Source of the DNA: Gigantopelta aegis
Taxonomy: Eukaryota; Mollusca; Gastropoda; Neomphalida; Peltospiridae
Reading direction: 5' to 3'
Assembly (NCBI RefSeq): GCF_016097555.1
Contig: NC_054702.1
Location: 64,091,682-64,155,681, forward strand
DNA: 64,000 nucleotides
The number at the start of each line of letters is the position of its first letter. Within the stretch, counting starts at the first letter, position 1. A model generated the notes under the pieces. The model was not told where the DNA came from. It saw only the letters and a program-made list of their open reading frames with translations, and ran no database searches. Shown here piece after piece: positions 50,803 to 62,400 of this stretch. The translations under genes and the position numbers were made by a program.

Positions 50803-51384
50803 TTAAAAGAAAACAAAGTATGTCAACACCGTAACATGCAGCCATTGCGGAGTTGATAAACTATCTAAATAATGATATGTTAGATGTGAAGTAACCTTAA
50901 ATGATTATGAAATAATTTTAAAATGTGCAGAGGTTTCGTTAAACAAACATTCATTTCGTATCCTAATGATTTTGTTGTTTTAATGGTTCATCAGAAAGAT
51001 GAATAAATAAATGTTCATCATATATAAAACAGTTTAATATTTATTCATCGTAATAATTGTAAATGATATGAGCATTGTAACTGTTTGCCAACACCGCAAT
51101 GCCTTTAAAAAAGATTAAAAAAAAAAAGCATTACTATCCCACTGAAGCACAGTATTAAGAAAATTCATATTGGTAACACTATTCACTATAGGAATTACAT
51201 GAATTAATAAAGTTTTGGCCATTGGAATTCTTCAAGGAGACAATATATCTAACAAAATATCACAACACCAGTCAAAAAAGACGGTAAAACAAAACCCTCA
51301 ACAAAACTTTACTTTTACCTGTTACGTATCAGCGACATTCAAAGAAAATGTTTAACAGAATTTTGGTTCAATATCTTTCATAAT

Positions 51385-51738
51385 TCACCAATTATTTAAG
51401 AATTTTCGATGACCCACCATCTGTTGCGGTCTTGTCCAACTATCAAACCCTGTTCCGGAAAACAAATTGATAAAAATAGTATTATACGCGAATGTTCCTA
51501 CAATAACCAGTAAGCACACTCCAGAATAGGACGGACTAAAGACTATTTGGTCAAATGTACAAATAGCAATGGTCTTGTAAGCAGATTCATCGTGGGTCAT
51601 GTCTGGCATCAACTGTACAGCAAATATTGTAATAACTAATATTGTGTGCCCTAAGGCCCAAACGGTAGATCGATGGTCTACAGTTTGCATATATTGACTA
51701 CCTACACGAATGTTGTAGGCTATACTTGTAATACTGTC
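51385..51738 (-). pseudogene. Unassigned membrane-protein fragment, possibly acyltransferase-3 / NRF-6-like
   Basis: An open frame reads about 117 residues with two hydrophobic stretches, around WALGHTILVITIFAVQL and SGVCLLVIVGTFAYNTIFI, followed by NLFSGTGFDSW. The pattern (membrane helix, short acidic loop, TFDQIVFS, helix, LFSG) loosely resembles the C-terminal membrane part of NRF-6-type acyltransferases, but no invariant motif was found. It could be an exon of an unrecognised gene, a decayed exon or chance. No flanking exon was found. Confidence 0.25.
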
Positions 51739-52084
51739 CTAGACTCACCATAATTTTATTATTATTATTATTATTTTTTTTTTTTTTTTACGCTGACCCC
51801 CATTGGCTACGAGCCTGCAAAATACTAGATGACTGCCAGCCAGTCACCCGAATGACATTTTAGGAGAACAAAATAAAATGTAATTACATTATGTACTGAA
51901 AAATGTCACAGGAAATAGCTTGAATCACCAAATACAGTTTACACGTATTTAGTCCACAGCCATAGCCATCTCCATCACACGGTGTCATTCTTCATATCTG
52001 TAAAATAGGTATCCTAACTATGTATAATCAGCAAAAACAAAACAAAACAAACTTAATACCTAGGTTTGGGTTTAGTGAATGGCT

Positions 52085-52172
52085 GCCGGTGTAGAGTGTT
52101 ACAGGTCTGTAGATTTAACTAAAGTTAGTGTCCGTTTTCACGGCTTGAAACTAGGGTCTGGGACTTTAATTT
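52085..52172 (-). mobile_element. End fragment of the TTAA-type MITE
   Basis: TAAAGTTAGTGTCCGTTTTC, GAAACTAGGGTCTGGGAC and TTTAA match the end of the elements at 5316 and 50432. Confidence 0.6.
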
Positions 52173-52499
52173 AGATTGTTTTAAAACGTTTTCCACCAAT
52201 AGATTTGATTCCTAGTTAAAAAATCAAGTTATATTCATAAGGTGTATCACAGTATGTGTTCCAGACTGCTTTATAACTTGGAAAGAATTTTGAACAATGT
52301 AGGGGACAGTACTAATACCACATTTGTGTTGGAAATTTAATTTTAAAAACACACGTGTGCTGCAAGATGTAGCTCAGTGGCAGGGCTCTCTCCTAAGATG
52401 CAAAGGTTATTTGCCCGTTACTGTAAGTTTCGGCGTTAATCTCGATCCGTTAGTCTCGCGATAACTTTTACATTCAGTCGTGATGTAAAGGTTATATAT

Positions 52500-52678
52500 C
52501 ATGGGCGTACATAGTGGGGTGGGGGGGGGGGGGTTCCGATGGGTTCGACCGAAATCGCTTTTTTTAAAAAATAATTTAATATATCTGACATTATTATATT
52601 TACTCAACATAGAAATATATGCCCAATATCTCTGCAATCTATTTTGGAACCCTTTTCAAAATCCTATGTACGCCCATG
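52500..52678. mobile_element. CATGGGCGTACATAG-ended MITE
   Basis: 15-bp perfect inverted ends around 179 bp with a poly-G run. Flanks TATAT and TATAC match at 4 of 5. It lies about 330 bases upstream of the MEN1 start, followed by a CA microsatellite (52682-52713). Confidence 0.78.
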
Positions 52679-52717
<39 letters not shown>

Positions 52718-53008
52718 CCCAAAACAAACAACAAAAACTGCCAAAATTACAGCTACGGGCCTGCTCTAAAAATCTCGTGGAGAATTGGCCTCTTGGGCCT
52801 TATTCCCCTCGCCCAGGTATAATTAATAACATCCCATCATCCAAATACTTGTTTTTAATAATCCAATTACATTTAAAAGAAAACATTTAAATAAAATATG
52901 ATGTTCGTGATTCAGGACTAGGTTTTTGCGTATTTAGTATGTTCGGACAATTTCGCTACTTTACGTATCTGCGTAACAATCCGATATTTGTCGAAGTTTT
53001 GTTTCAAG

Positions 53009-53423
53009 ATGGCGGGCTTTGGGCCAAAGGAAAAGGGACATTTCCCGCTTCAAAGTATACAGGCTGTTGTCGCTTTGTTCAAAGAGCAGTTGGGAAAATC
53101 AGACGAACCTGATCTTGCTTTATTATCAATTGTGTTAGGATGTATTGAAAATACGCTGACATTGAACCGATCATTCACTTCGAATGAAGATCAGTCAAAA
53201 ATTCTTGAACCGATATTTCCTGTTGTGGAGTTATCAACTGTTGAGGCGCTGTACGCAAAATTCACAACACTTGTTAAGGGTTCAACTGATATGTCTCATT
53301 TTACAGAAGAGACTACAACACGAGAATTAGTGAAAAAGGTTTCTGACGTGATATGGAGTTCTCTAACGAGAAGTTACTACAAAGATCGAGCCCATCTTCA
53401 ATCGCTGTACAGTTTCCTAACGG
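53009..53423 (+). CDS. MEN1: MEN1 exon 1 (start)
   Basis: 138 codons plus one base, donor GTACTG. It begins [20 protein letters not shown] and ends LQSLYSFLT plus G. The frame stays open beyond the donor to 53671, but that part matches no menin sequence and is intron. The first ATG of the frame at 52988 (seven codons earlier) is less likely because the family starts close to the FPL motif. Confidence 0.94.
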
Positions 53424-56400
53424 GTACTGTTGAGCCTGGGGCGTTCATTTCAAATGTTTACACATACTATTTATTGCTAGTAAATGTTTATATGTATTGT
53501 TTTCGATGCTACAGATGCTCTTTGATTGTTATTTGGTCAGTCTGTTTGTTGACAAGTTTAAATATTGTAATTAACAGTATTTTTTTTTCATCCGGTGGCG
53601 TAATGAAAATTCCCAACCTCAGCGATTCTGATAATTGCGCATGCGCCATACTGTTGAGTGGCACTGACTAAACTTATGATTCAGTGATTGCTCATTGCTT
53701 TTGCTAAGTAATCATACTTTGGGGGGGGGGGGGGGGGGAGGGGTAAGGAAATGGTTGAATGAGAAGGTGAAATATATTTCATCAAACACATTACTGTAAA
53801 ATAAACTGCTGGTTTTTGATGGAAAGCAGATTAAAGATTTCAGTAAGGTTATATTCATATTTAGTATTAATCATAGGGTTAGGGTTGGGGTGGTGTGTGT
53901 TACGGGATTTCTATATTGCATAATGTTCTGTGGAAATTAATGTAATGAAGAAGGCTTTTTTTTAAATGGATACTAATTAAGGCAAAAAAAAGAAATTTTT
54001 ATATGCACCATCCTAATAGCCCAATGGGCCCACCGATGGGGATCGATCATAGACTGACCACGCATCAGGCGAACATTGTACCACTGGGCTATATCCCGCC
54101 CCTATTATATAAAGAAAGTAATTTTATTCATAATATTGTGACTGTTAGTTATTTTATTACACTTTTTTTTAAAATTTAGAGTATGTGTTCTGAAAGAATA
54201 TATATATATATATATATAGACACACATACACACACACATACACACACACACACACACTGGTGCTCGAGAAAACGTTTGACCCATTGGGTAGTTCGACCGA
54301 ACCATCCTGTAACATCAGTTAGAAAGTTGAATTAGATACATATTATTTTGGTAACTGCAAACTTTAAAATTTCATCAGTGTGTTATATAGCAATATATCT
54401 GAGTGAAAGAATTTATTAGAAATTATGCTGATTGTGTGATGCAGAAGGCCTGGACGGTATTAATTAAATGTGTGGCTGCTGAAGTTATGACTGCTGATCA
54501 ACTCGCCCATTGTTTCCTTTAAAACTGATCTTGCGCACATGTTCAAAGTAATTTGATGAATCACCAGTTCAAGGGAAATATAGCTAATAACACAGACAGG
54601 GCCGATGATTTAGTTTGAGTGAAGGCTTATAGTCGACCCTGGACGTGTTCGACCTGTCAGTAGTTAATATAAGGGTTTATCGAACAAAAAACTTGGGACT
54701 TCATTTTTGTTTCGAGCGGTGCAGTGTGTTCAATCCTACCGGGGTCAAGCCAATGAGATTCTACTGTATATACATGTATATGTATATAATATATTATGCT
54801 TCCAATTTCACTTTAGATTAGAAGCAAAATGCTTTTAAAATATTCCAGAATGTTAACTTTGTGATTCAGTCTTTTAGCGAACATCATCATGAATCCTTTC
54901 TGTACATTATTGTTATCATTTTGATGAAATATCAAATTGTTTATGTTTTTTGACAGGAAACAAACTGGACTGTTTCGGTGTGGCATTTGCTGTTGTTGCT
55001 GCTTGCCAGGTGTTGAAAATAAATGACGTCCATCTTGCACTGTCAGAGGACCATGCGTGGGTCGTCTTTGGTAAAGATGGTTCTCAAACAGCGGAGGTTA
55101 CGTGGCATGGTATGAATAGCTTTATTTTCGGGGGAGGGGTTGCATTCAGTGGAGTGCTCGCTTGATGTGCTTGCGTTGCAGGATCAGACCACCTTGGTGA
55201 TTCCATTCAACTGATTGGGGTTTGTTTCGTTCTAATCAGTGCATCACAACTGGTCAAAGGTTGTGGTATGTGCTTTCCTGTCTGTGGAAAAGTGCATATA
55301 AAAGATCTCTTCTTAGGGCTATCCCTGGCACTTGCCAAATTTGCCAATTGCGAATTTTGAAAGCAGTTGGCACATTTTAGTTTAGTTTGGCGAAATAATT
55401 TCATATACTAATTGATTTTAAATAACTGACAATTTCTGCAATTTTTAAAGTTTATTTGGCGAATTGTTTTGCTCACCCAGAGCTAGCCCTGCTTCAGAAT
55501 GACCAAATGTTTGACATCCAATAGCCGATGATTAATTAATCAATGTACTCTAGTGGTGTCTATAATATCCCTTGCTATTAATGAAAAATATGGCAGGTTT
55601 CCTCTAAGACTCTAGATGGAAAATGGTGATTGTTTAACAGTCAATTTGTCCGACACAAAATGAAAAATATTTGTGTTGAAGCAGATCGATAGTTTGACCA
55701 TATTGTATAGAAAGTAAAAAGTAAAGTTTGTTTTATTTAACGACGCCACTAGAGCACATTGATTTTTTTATCTTATCATCGGCTATTGGATGTCAAACAT
55801 ATGGTCATTCTGACACTTTTTTTTAGAGGAAACCCACTCGCCACATAGGCTACTCTTTTATTTGCGTTTCCTTCAGACAGGATAGCACAAACCATGGCCT
55901 TTGTTGAACCATTTATGGATCACTGGTCTGTGCAAGTGGTTTACACCTACCCAATGAGCCTTGTGGAGCACTCACTCAGGGTTTGAAATCGGTATCTGGA
56001 TTAAAAGCCCCATGCCTCAACTGGGATCTGAACCCAGTACCTACTAGCCTGTAGACTGATTGCCTAACCATGACGCCACCGAGGCTGGTATATTGTATAG
56101 AATGCACTTGCTTAAATTCAACTGCTGGTAGAACACGTTCACATTTGCCTGGGAAAGGAGAAAGTTTCCCTTGTCTATTAATAGACCTGTACAAGCCTGA
56201 TCATCCGTAATCGATAATCCAATAATCTGTAATGTATTCTGAATGTTGCACATTGTGGACTTTTCATGCATTTATAAAAGCTACTTAAATGCACATTCAG
56301 CTTGAAATTGCCGCATGTTGGTTCGTATTGATTATTGTCAGTTTGTTCTCTCTAAATTGTTGTTTAAATCAATAAGATTAATAACATTCGACAACATTGA

Positions 56401-59400
56401 CACCTTACAAAGAAAGAAGATGTATTTATTTTTATCATATTTAAAGAAGAAAAAAAAATGTACTGGCTCTGATTAATTTTGCTGAGTCACTGTAAGTTCT
56501 AAAATGGTATTTTAAAATAAAAATTGAATTTTTCCAGGAAAAGGGAATGAAGATAAACGTGGTCAGCCAATCAACATGGGTGTTGCTGAGAAGAGCTGGC
56601 TCTACCTGAATGGTCAGCCAGTTGTGTGTTCCCGGCAGATCGAAGTGGCGGCCATGGTGTCAGCCATTAATCCTACAATCAGCGCTACTATGGACAGTGT
56701 GGAAATGGGATCTCTACAGCAGGTACGTAAACATTTTTGTGTAACACTTGCTACACGGGACAATAAATTTCAAAATAGTTCGTAACCAGAAGTCGGTTCA
56801 TGTGATTTTTTACATACATGAAGGTAAAAGCAATTATTCGGTAATCAGGCTTTCTGCTAGATAATAATTTGAGGGTACAACATTAAAACAAAACAGATCT
56901 AAGTGCTCCTACTAAGTGGTTATTGGTTTGAAATCTTTTAAAATTGGACACTACATTTTTTTGTACTTCGAGAAATTTTAAACAGCAGTTCTCTTAAGTA
57001 CTATAATAATTCTAAAAATTATTTTTAAAAGTCTCCATTTATTTCCAATAGTTTAGGGTTTGTAATTTTACCAGTCGTACTGTACCCTCTAGTAGAAACC
57101 ATGGTAATAAGTTAATTATCTTTATGTACCACTAAGTTACAATTTGACTTCTGGTCGTGTGTTCAACAAGTATCCAGAAATAAGCCTAGAACAGTATAGA
57201 ATGCATTTTTGAATCCACCAATAAATCTTTGGTGATCCTTTAGTTTGGAAGTTTTAATTTTAGAACATAAACAATTTACCACGTAACAATTAGCGGTTTG
57301 CATTAATTGGAAGTTGCATAACTGACTTATGAATAGAATAAAAGTTCACATAAAATATTGTACTCGATTACTAGTCATCAAAATAAGCATAGTATCTAGT
57401 AACCCATATACACTTTACAGCAAAACCAAGTTAGACTGTTAGCCGATAGATTACAGCACTTCAAATTTACAATTCCCATTAGTTTTATTATCACATATAC
57501 ACTAATAGTTTATTATTCATTCATATCACTATTGTTACATATTGATACTTGTATATAATTGATGGTTTTTGCAAAATTTTCATTGCATGTGCAAGCGGGA
57601 AAAGATTGGTGGAAATTTACAACACAATGATTATATTGGGGTATTAAGTATGTTAATTCAGTGTTCGAAATAAGCACTTGTCCGTTTGTCCCGACAAGTG
57701 CAAATCTATTTGGACAAGCAAAATGTGTCTTGGTAGTTGTCAGTGGACAAGTAAAATATTCAGTGGAGTTTCATTTTGAGCAATCAAAAACATCATCCTG
57801 CAATCTAATAAAATTAGCTCCACTATTACATGTGAATCTAACAGCAGCCCGTTGGAGCTCATGTCCAGTTGACCTTTCATTCGACCAATCAAAACCGTAC
57901 TTGCAAAACCATGCCAGTGTTTTGAAAAGAATGAAAACATTCGGGATTATGCCGAGGGTATACGAAATGATTCGGGTGAATTACGAAGTATGCCGGAAAC
58001 TAATTTCAATATAAAATTTTATATAAAATTTGTTTCAAGACGGAAAAAAAACCGTGATGGTATAGCCAAAAAATCTGTTTATACTAGTATACAATCCAGA
58101 GTTTATTACTGCACTTTTCCTCCTGTTTTTTCAATGTTGAAATAGACCAACAAGTTCGTCTATTGCATAAATAGTCTCGACCGATATTTTTAGAATTTGT
58201 ATGCTCCCGAATAACGTTATAAAAGGCGAAGTGTAATTGGTCGATATTTAAACTGTTATTTATAGATGAAATGTCACCTGGACATGGGAGTCCATGCACT
58301 GCTGTTAGATCTACTGGCAAGACCAGTAGAGCTAATTTTAATCAGATTGATCATCCTGGTGCTTGAATGAAACAACCCATTTATTTGAACAAGTGAAAGT
58401 ATTTGTCAAGGGGACTAGTAAAAAATTCTGCTTATTTCTATCACTGTAATTGTAACCAACCCAGTACCTAAAATATTCATCACTGTCTGTTCTCATTGTC
58501 TTGTATATTATTAAGTATATTTGTGGGTTTTTTTTTATTTACAGGAGTTACTTTGGTTGCTGTATGACATGGGCAACTTGACACGGTAAGTCAAATCTGT
58601 ACTGTGAATGGCTGTTGATAATAATGAATCTTAAATCTAGAAATAAAACAATTTGCACTAAAATTGTTTGTCAGGAAAAATGTTTCCAAGGCTTACACTG
58701 GAATGAATTTTATTTTAGCCAATTTTCAAATATGTATAGTATTTTCTTGAAAGTTATTAAAATGTAGAAGGAATATTTTATTAGCCAAAGACTAAATGTT
58801 GTAAACACTTTATTTAAAAATTGGCTAATTTGGCAATGCACAGGGTGAGCCATGTTTTCTTTATTGAAGCATATTTATTACAAACAAATTAAATCTGGAG
58901 ATGTAAATCATAATTTTTCAATTTACCAGTAAGAGTAATGCAAGCAGTGTTTTTTCTGTACTTTCCCAATCACTAGTTATGTCTGTGATTGTGTAGAAAA
59001 TAACAAGGGTGTTAACCTTAATATTCAGCAGAATTGCCAGCTGAAAGGAAGCAAAGAGCTAAACATTATTATAGGTTAAAATTGCAAAATTTCCGAAATA
59101 TTGAAGAATGTTTACAGGGGTTTCCCCAGGGCCGTTGGGCGTAGCGGCCCGACACGCCTTGGTCTGTAAAGTAAGTGATTTGACGGCGTGGAAGCGCCTT
59201 AAATCAATTGCTGCTACGCCTTGATTTGAAGTGCTTCAAAGTACAAGCGTGGCAGTCAACTACCTCTTGCAAACAACTTGTGTACCAGTATATCAAGCAC
59301 ACCTAATTACTATGACAGGCAAAACACTTCCTAAATACCTAACAATGGACCAGTCGTCTGCTCACAATTGGTGTTTGGTCATTTTACCACATCTACTGGG

Positions 59401-62400
59401 ACCGCTAATCCGTCAGGAAGGCGCTTACGCGTAACAGGATTCCCATGCCGAGCAATCAAGCTTCAAGGCTGATCAAAGAAGATGCCCACTGACAGAATCA
59501 ACTGTACCATTTAACTGAATAAACGATAGGTGAAGCACTTTTTAAAAGTACAGTTAAGTTGGCAATCAATCATTTCTATCCTAACACCCTCTTCCCAAAA
59601 CTCCCACACACTGAGAACATCCAAGGCTCGCGCTGTCGGTAGCCAAATTAGCCATTGGCTAATTAAAAATAATTTAAAAAAAAAAGGCTAATAAAATTTG
59701 CAAGTGGCTAAAATTTTGGCTAAACCATTTTCTATCTTCTGATGTGAACAAACGGTTACATAATCTATCCGACAGCTCAAACATAATAATAATACCAAAT
59801 ATTCAATTAGCGTAATGGCGATCTCGCGACCGGTAACGAGAAAATCCAGAATACAGCGTAGGCGTTGTGATGTTTGTTTATTTTAATAATCACTGTTATT
59901 AATTTTAACGGCATGCATTTGACATGTATGACAGCAATGTGACGGTAATTCAATGTCTGGAAGATCTGTAACTTGTTATTTTAACTTTGTAAAATCTTTG
60001 AACCAAAGTAATAAAACAAACCGACAATGCGTGTCAATTTGAATACACATGCCAGTTCGGGGCGAAAGACATGTAGGCTATCCCAAGAGCTGAGTTCAGC
60101 CAGATCGAGCGAAAACAAAATGTTCGCTACACTGGCTTGTGCGCTTCACGTTAAACCAAATGGACATGACCTACACCAATCAAATAGTTCGCAAAATTAA
60201 GAAGAACGTTCGTTGGCTGAACTGAGGAAAACTCTCGACACGAGTATACGTCACGCTTCAGAGTCAGCTGACACCTACGTGTCAAGAGGCTTCGTTGCGG
60301 ACATTGAACAATACGATTACAATGAAGTAAATCTTGCTGTAAATTTGTAGCAAAACAATAGTTGTTTGCATCAATGAATACCTAATGACAGTTTCATTTA
60401 TTTCCTTTGTCTTTGTTAATTTTGTACCTATGGTCGAGAGATCGCGATCGTGGGAAATGAACATGCAGTAATTATACAAATTGCAGTTAAACGTATACTG
60501 AATTAGTTTACAATAATCACATTTGTTAGATAATGTTAGATATATATTTGTAAGACTGTGAGGTGACATTTAATAAGTTAGCTGGATTTTAAAAAGACCA
60601 TAAATTTTAATTTTATTAACGTTTTTTTTTATATATATTTTTTTTATAAATGGAATATACTGTGAAGTCGGCATTCTTAGCCTAGGTATTTTACAAGCAG
60701 AAATCACAACAAGCATTTAACATGACACTGAAATCAACAGCAACAACATGACACAAATTATGAAATTGTTGGGGGTGGGGAATTGATGGGTTACTTTAAA
60801 AAAAAGTTTTAAAAAAGAGCATGATTAGCTAGATTGAAGGCAAACACTTAACTGTTTTGAACCCACTACCCTACTTATTTTTTTTTCATTAGTGTTATAC
60901 TGATGCTAAAAATGTAAGCGCCTTAAAAAAATCCTGGGGAAAGGCCTGTGTTTATTTTTGGCAAATAGGACTGGAATGTACCACACCAAGTGAAACATAC
61001 ACTGCAGACCTCTGAGAATTGAAAATCTGTGTGACCCATTTATTGGTTACCCAGAGATACATCCAAGTAACCCATTTCCTATTTATGTAACCCGCTATAT
61101 TCAAGAATGAAGTCCATCGTGTTCCAAATTTTGTGCGAACAAACAATAGGTTACACAAAATTAGATTTGCACGAGCAACGCGTGAAGGAAACGATCGTTC
61201 TCACAATTTCCAGAGGCCTGCATTGAGCAATCATCATATACATTTCATTCCTCTTCGTAAGTCAGTAATTTATTAATGTTTTTGTTTCCTTTAACTTTAG
61301 GTACCCAATGGCTCTTGGTAACCTTGGTGATCTGGAGGAAATCAGTAAAACTCCAAATCGACCACAACCAATAGAACTGTTCCGCGAATCTATCAAAGCC
61401 ACTGAGAAATACTACAATTGTCAGCACGTCTACCCATTTACATATCTTGGCGGATACTTGTCTCGGAAGCGACAGTACAAAGGAGCGATCAAGGCTTGGG
61501 CAGATGCCACTGCGGTTGTCAAAAAGTAAACATTTGCAGACTCAAAACAGATGATTTTGGTTGAAATATGTGCATAATTTATAACTGATATAGTTGTATT
61601 TATGTTGAACTATAAATAGTTGTAAAAAAGTTGTCTGTTGGCCTGCATCATTTGTTTTAAAAAAAATTGTTTACTTTAAAGATGAATTTTGTCAGTTTTA
61701 GTAAGTAATAATCTTGTTCATATAAATGATTGTTTAAATATTTTTGACTGCTACCCTGACATTGTCAACAGAAACCATTGAGATCTTTGTAATTTTTTGT
61801 TATTTGTTACATTTCACTAAATAATAAAACGGTGCAGGATTTAGCTCAGTCAGTTGAGTGCTTGCTTGAGGTGCTTACATCGCAGGATCAAACCACCTCG
61901 GTGGATCCATTCAGCTGATCGGGTTGTTTCTCATTCCATCCAGTGCACCACAACTGGACAAAGGCTGTGGTATGTGTTTTCCTGTCTGTGGGAAAGTGCA
62001 TATAAAAGATCCCTTACTGCATTAAAAAGAATGAAGCAGCTTTCCTCTGATGACTACAAGTCATAATTACCGAATGTTTGAGATCCCATAGCCAATGATG
62101 GCCAGTGGTGTTGATAAACAAAACAAACTTTAAATAATAAAACATTATTTCAATTTCCATTCTTTATTTTTTTAGATACAACTATAACCGAGAAGATGAA
62201 GAAATTTACAAGGAGTTTCTTGACATTGCTAATGAGCAGATTCCAAAAATTGTGCGTGATGTTAGTAACGAGTGTCGGAAAATGGACACAACCGAACTGC
62301 CACTACTACTTGACCCCGGGGTTTATGCGGACATTCTGCGCTTCTATGATGGGATTTGTGAGTGGGAGGAAGGCAGTTCAACACCTGTGCTCCACGTCGG

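Larger units (their letters stand above)
45429..53008. other. Divergent intergenic region between CLPTM1 and MEN1
   Basis: About 7.6 kb with both genes reading outwards. It holds several SINEs, a 66-bp foldback element, a TTAA-flanked MITE, a short CATGGGCG-ended MITE near MEN1, a poly-G tract around 47694-47713 and a possible acyltransferase fragment at 51385-51738. No further spliced gene could be supported. Core promoters probably lie within a few hundred bases of each start. Confidence 0.6.

Noticed and set aside
52370..52430. tRNA-like sequence (GATGTAGCTCAGTGGCAGGG)
   Set aside because: No matching acceptor stem, anticodon arm or proper B box follows; it is probably a SINE head remnant.
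53424..53671. Extension of MEN1 exon 1 past the donor
   Set aside because: Homology to menin stops exactly at the GT donor and resumes in exon 2.
57661..58014. 117-codon plus-strand frame in MEN1 intron 3
   Set aside because: It starts inside the terminal repeat of a CAGTG-ended element and has no recognisable domain.
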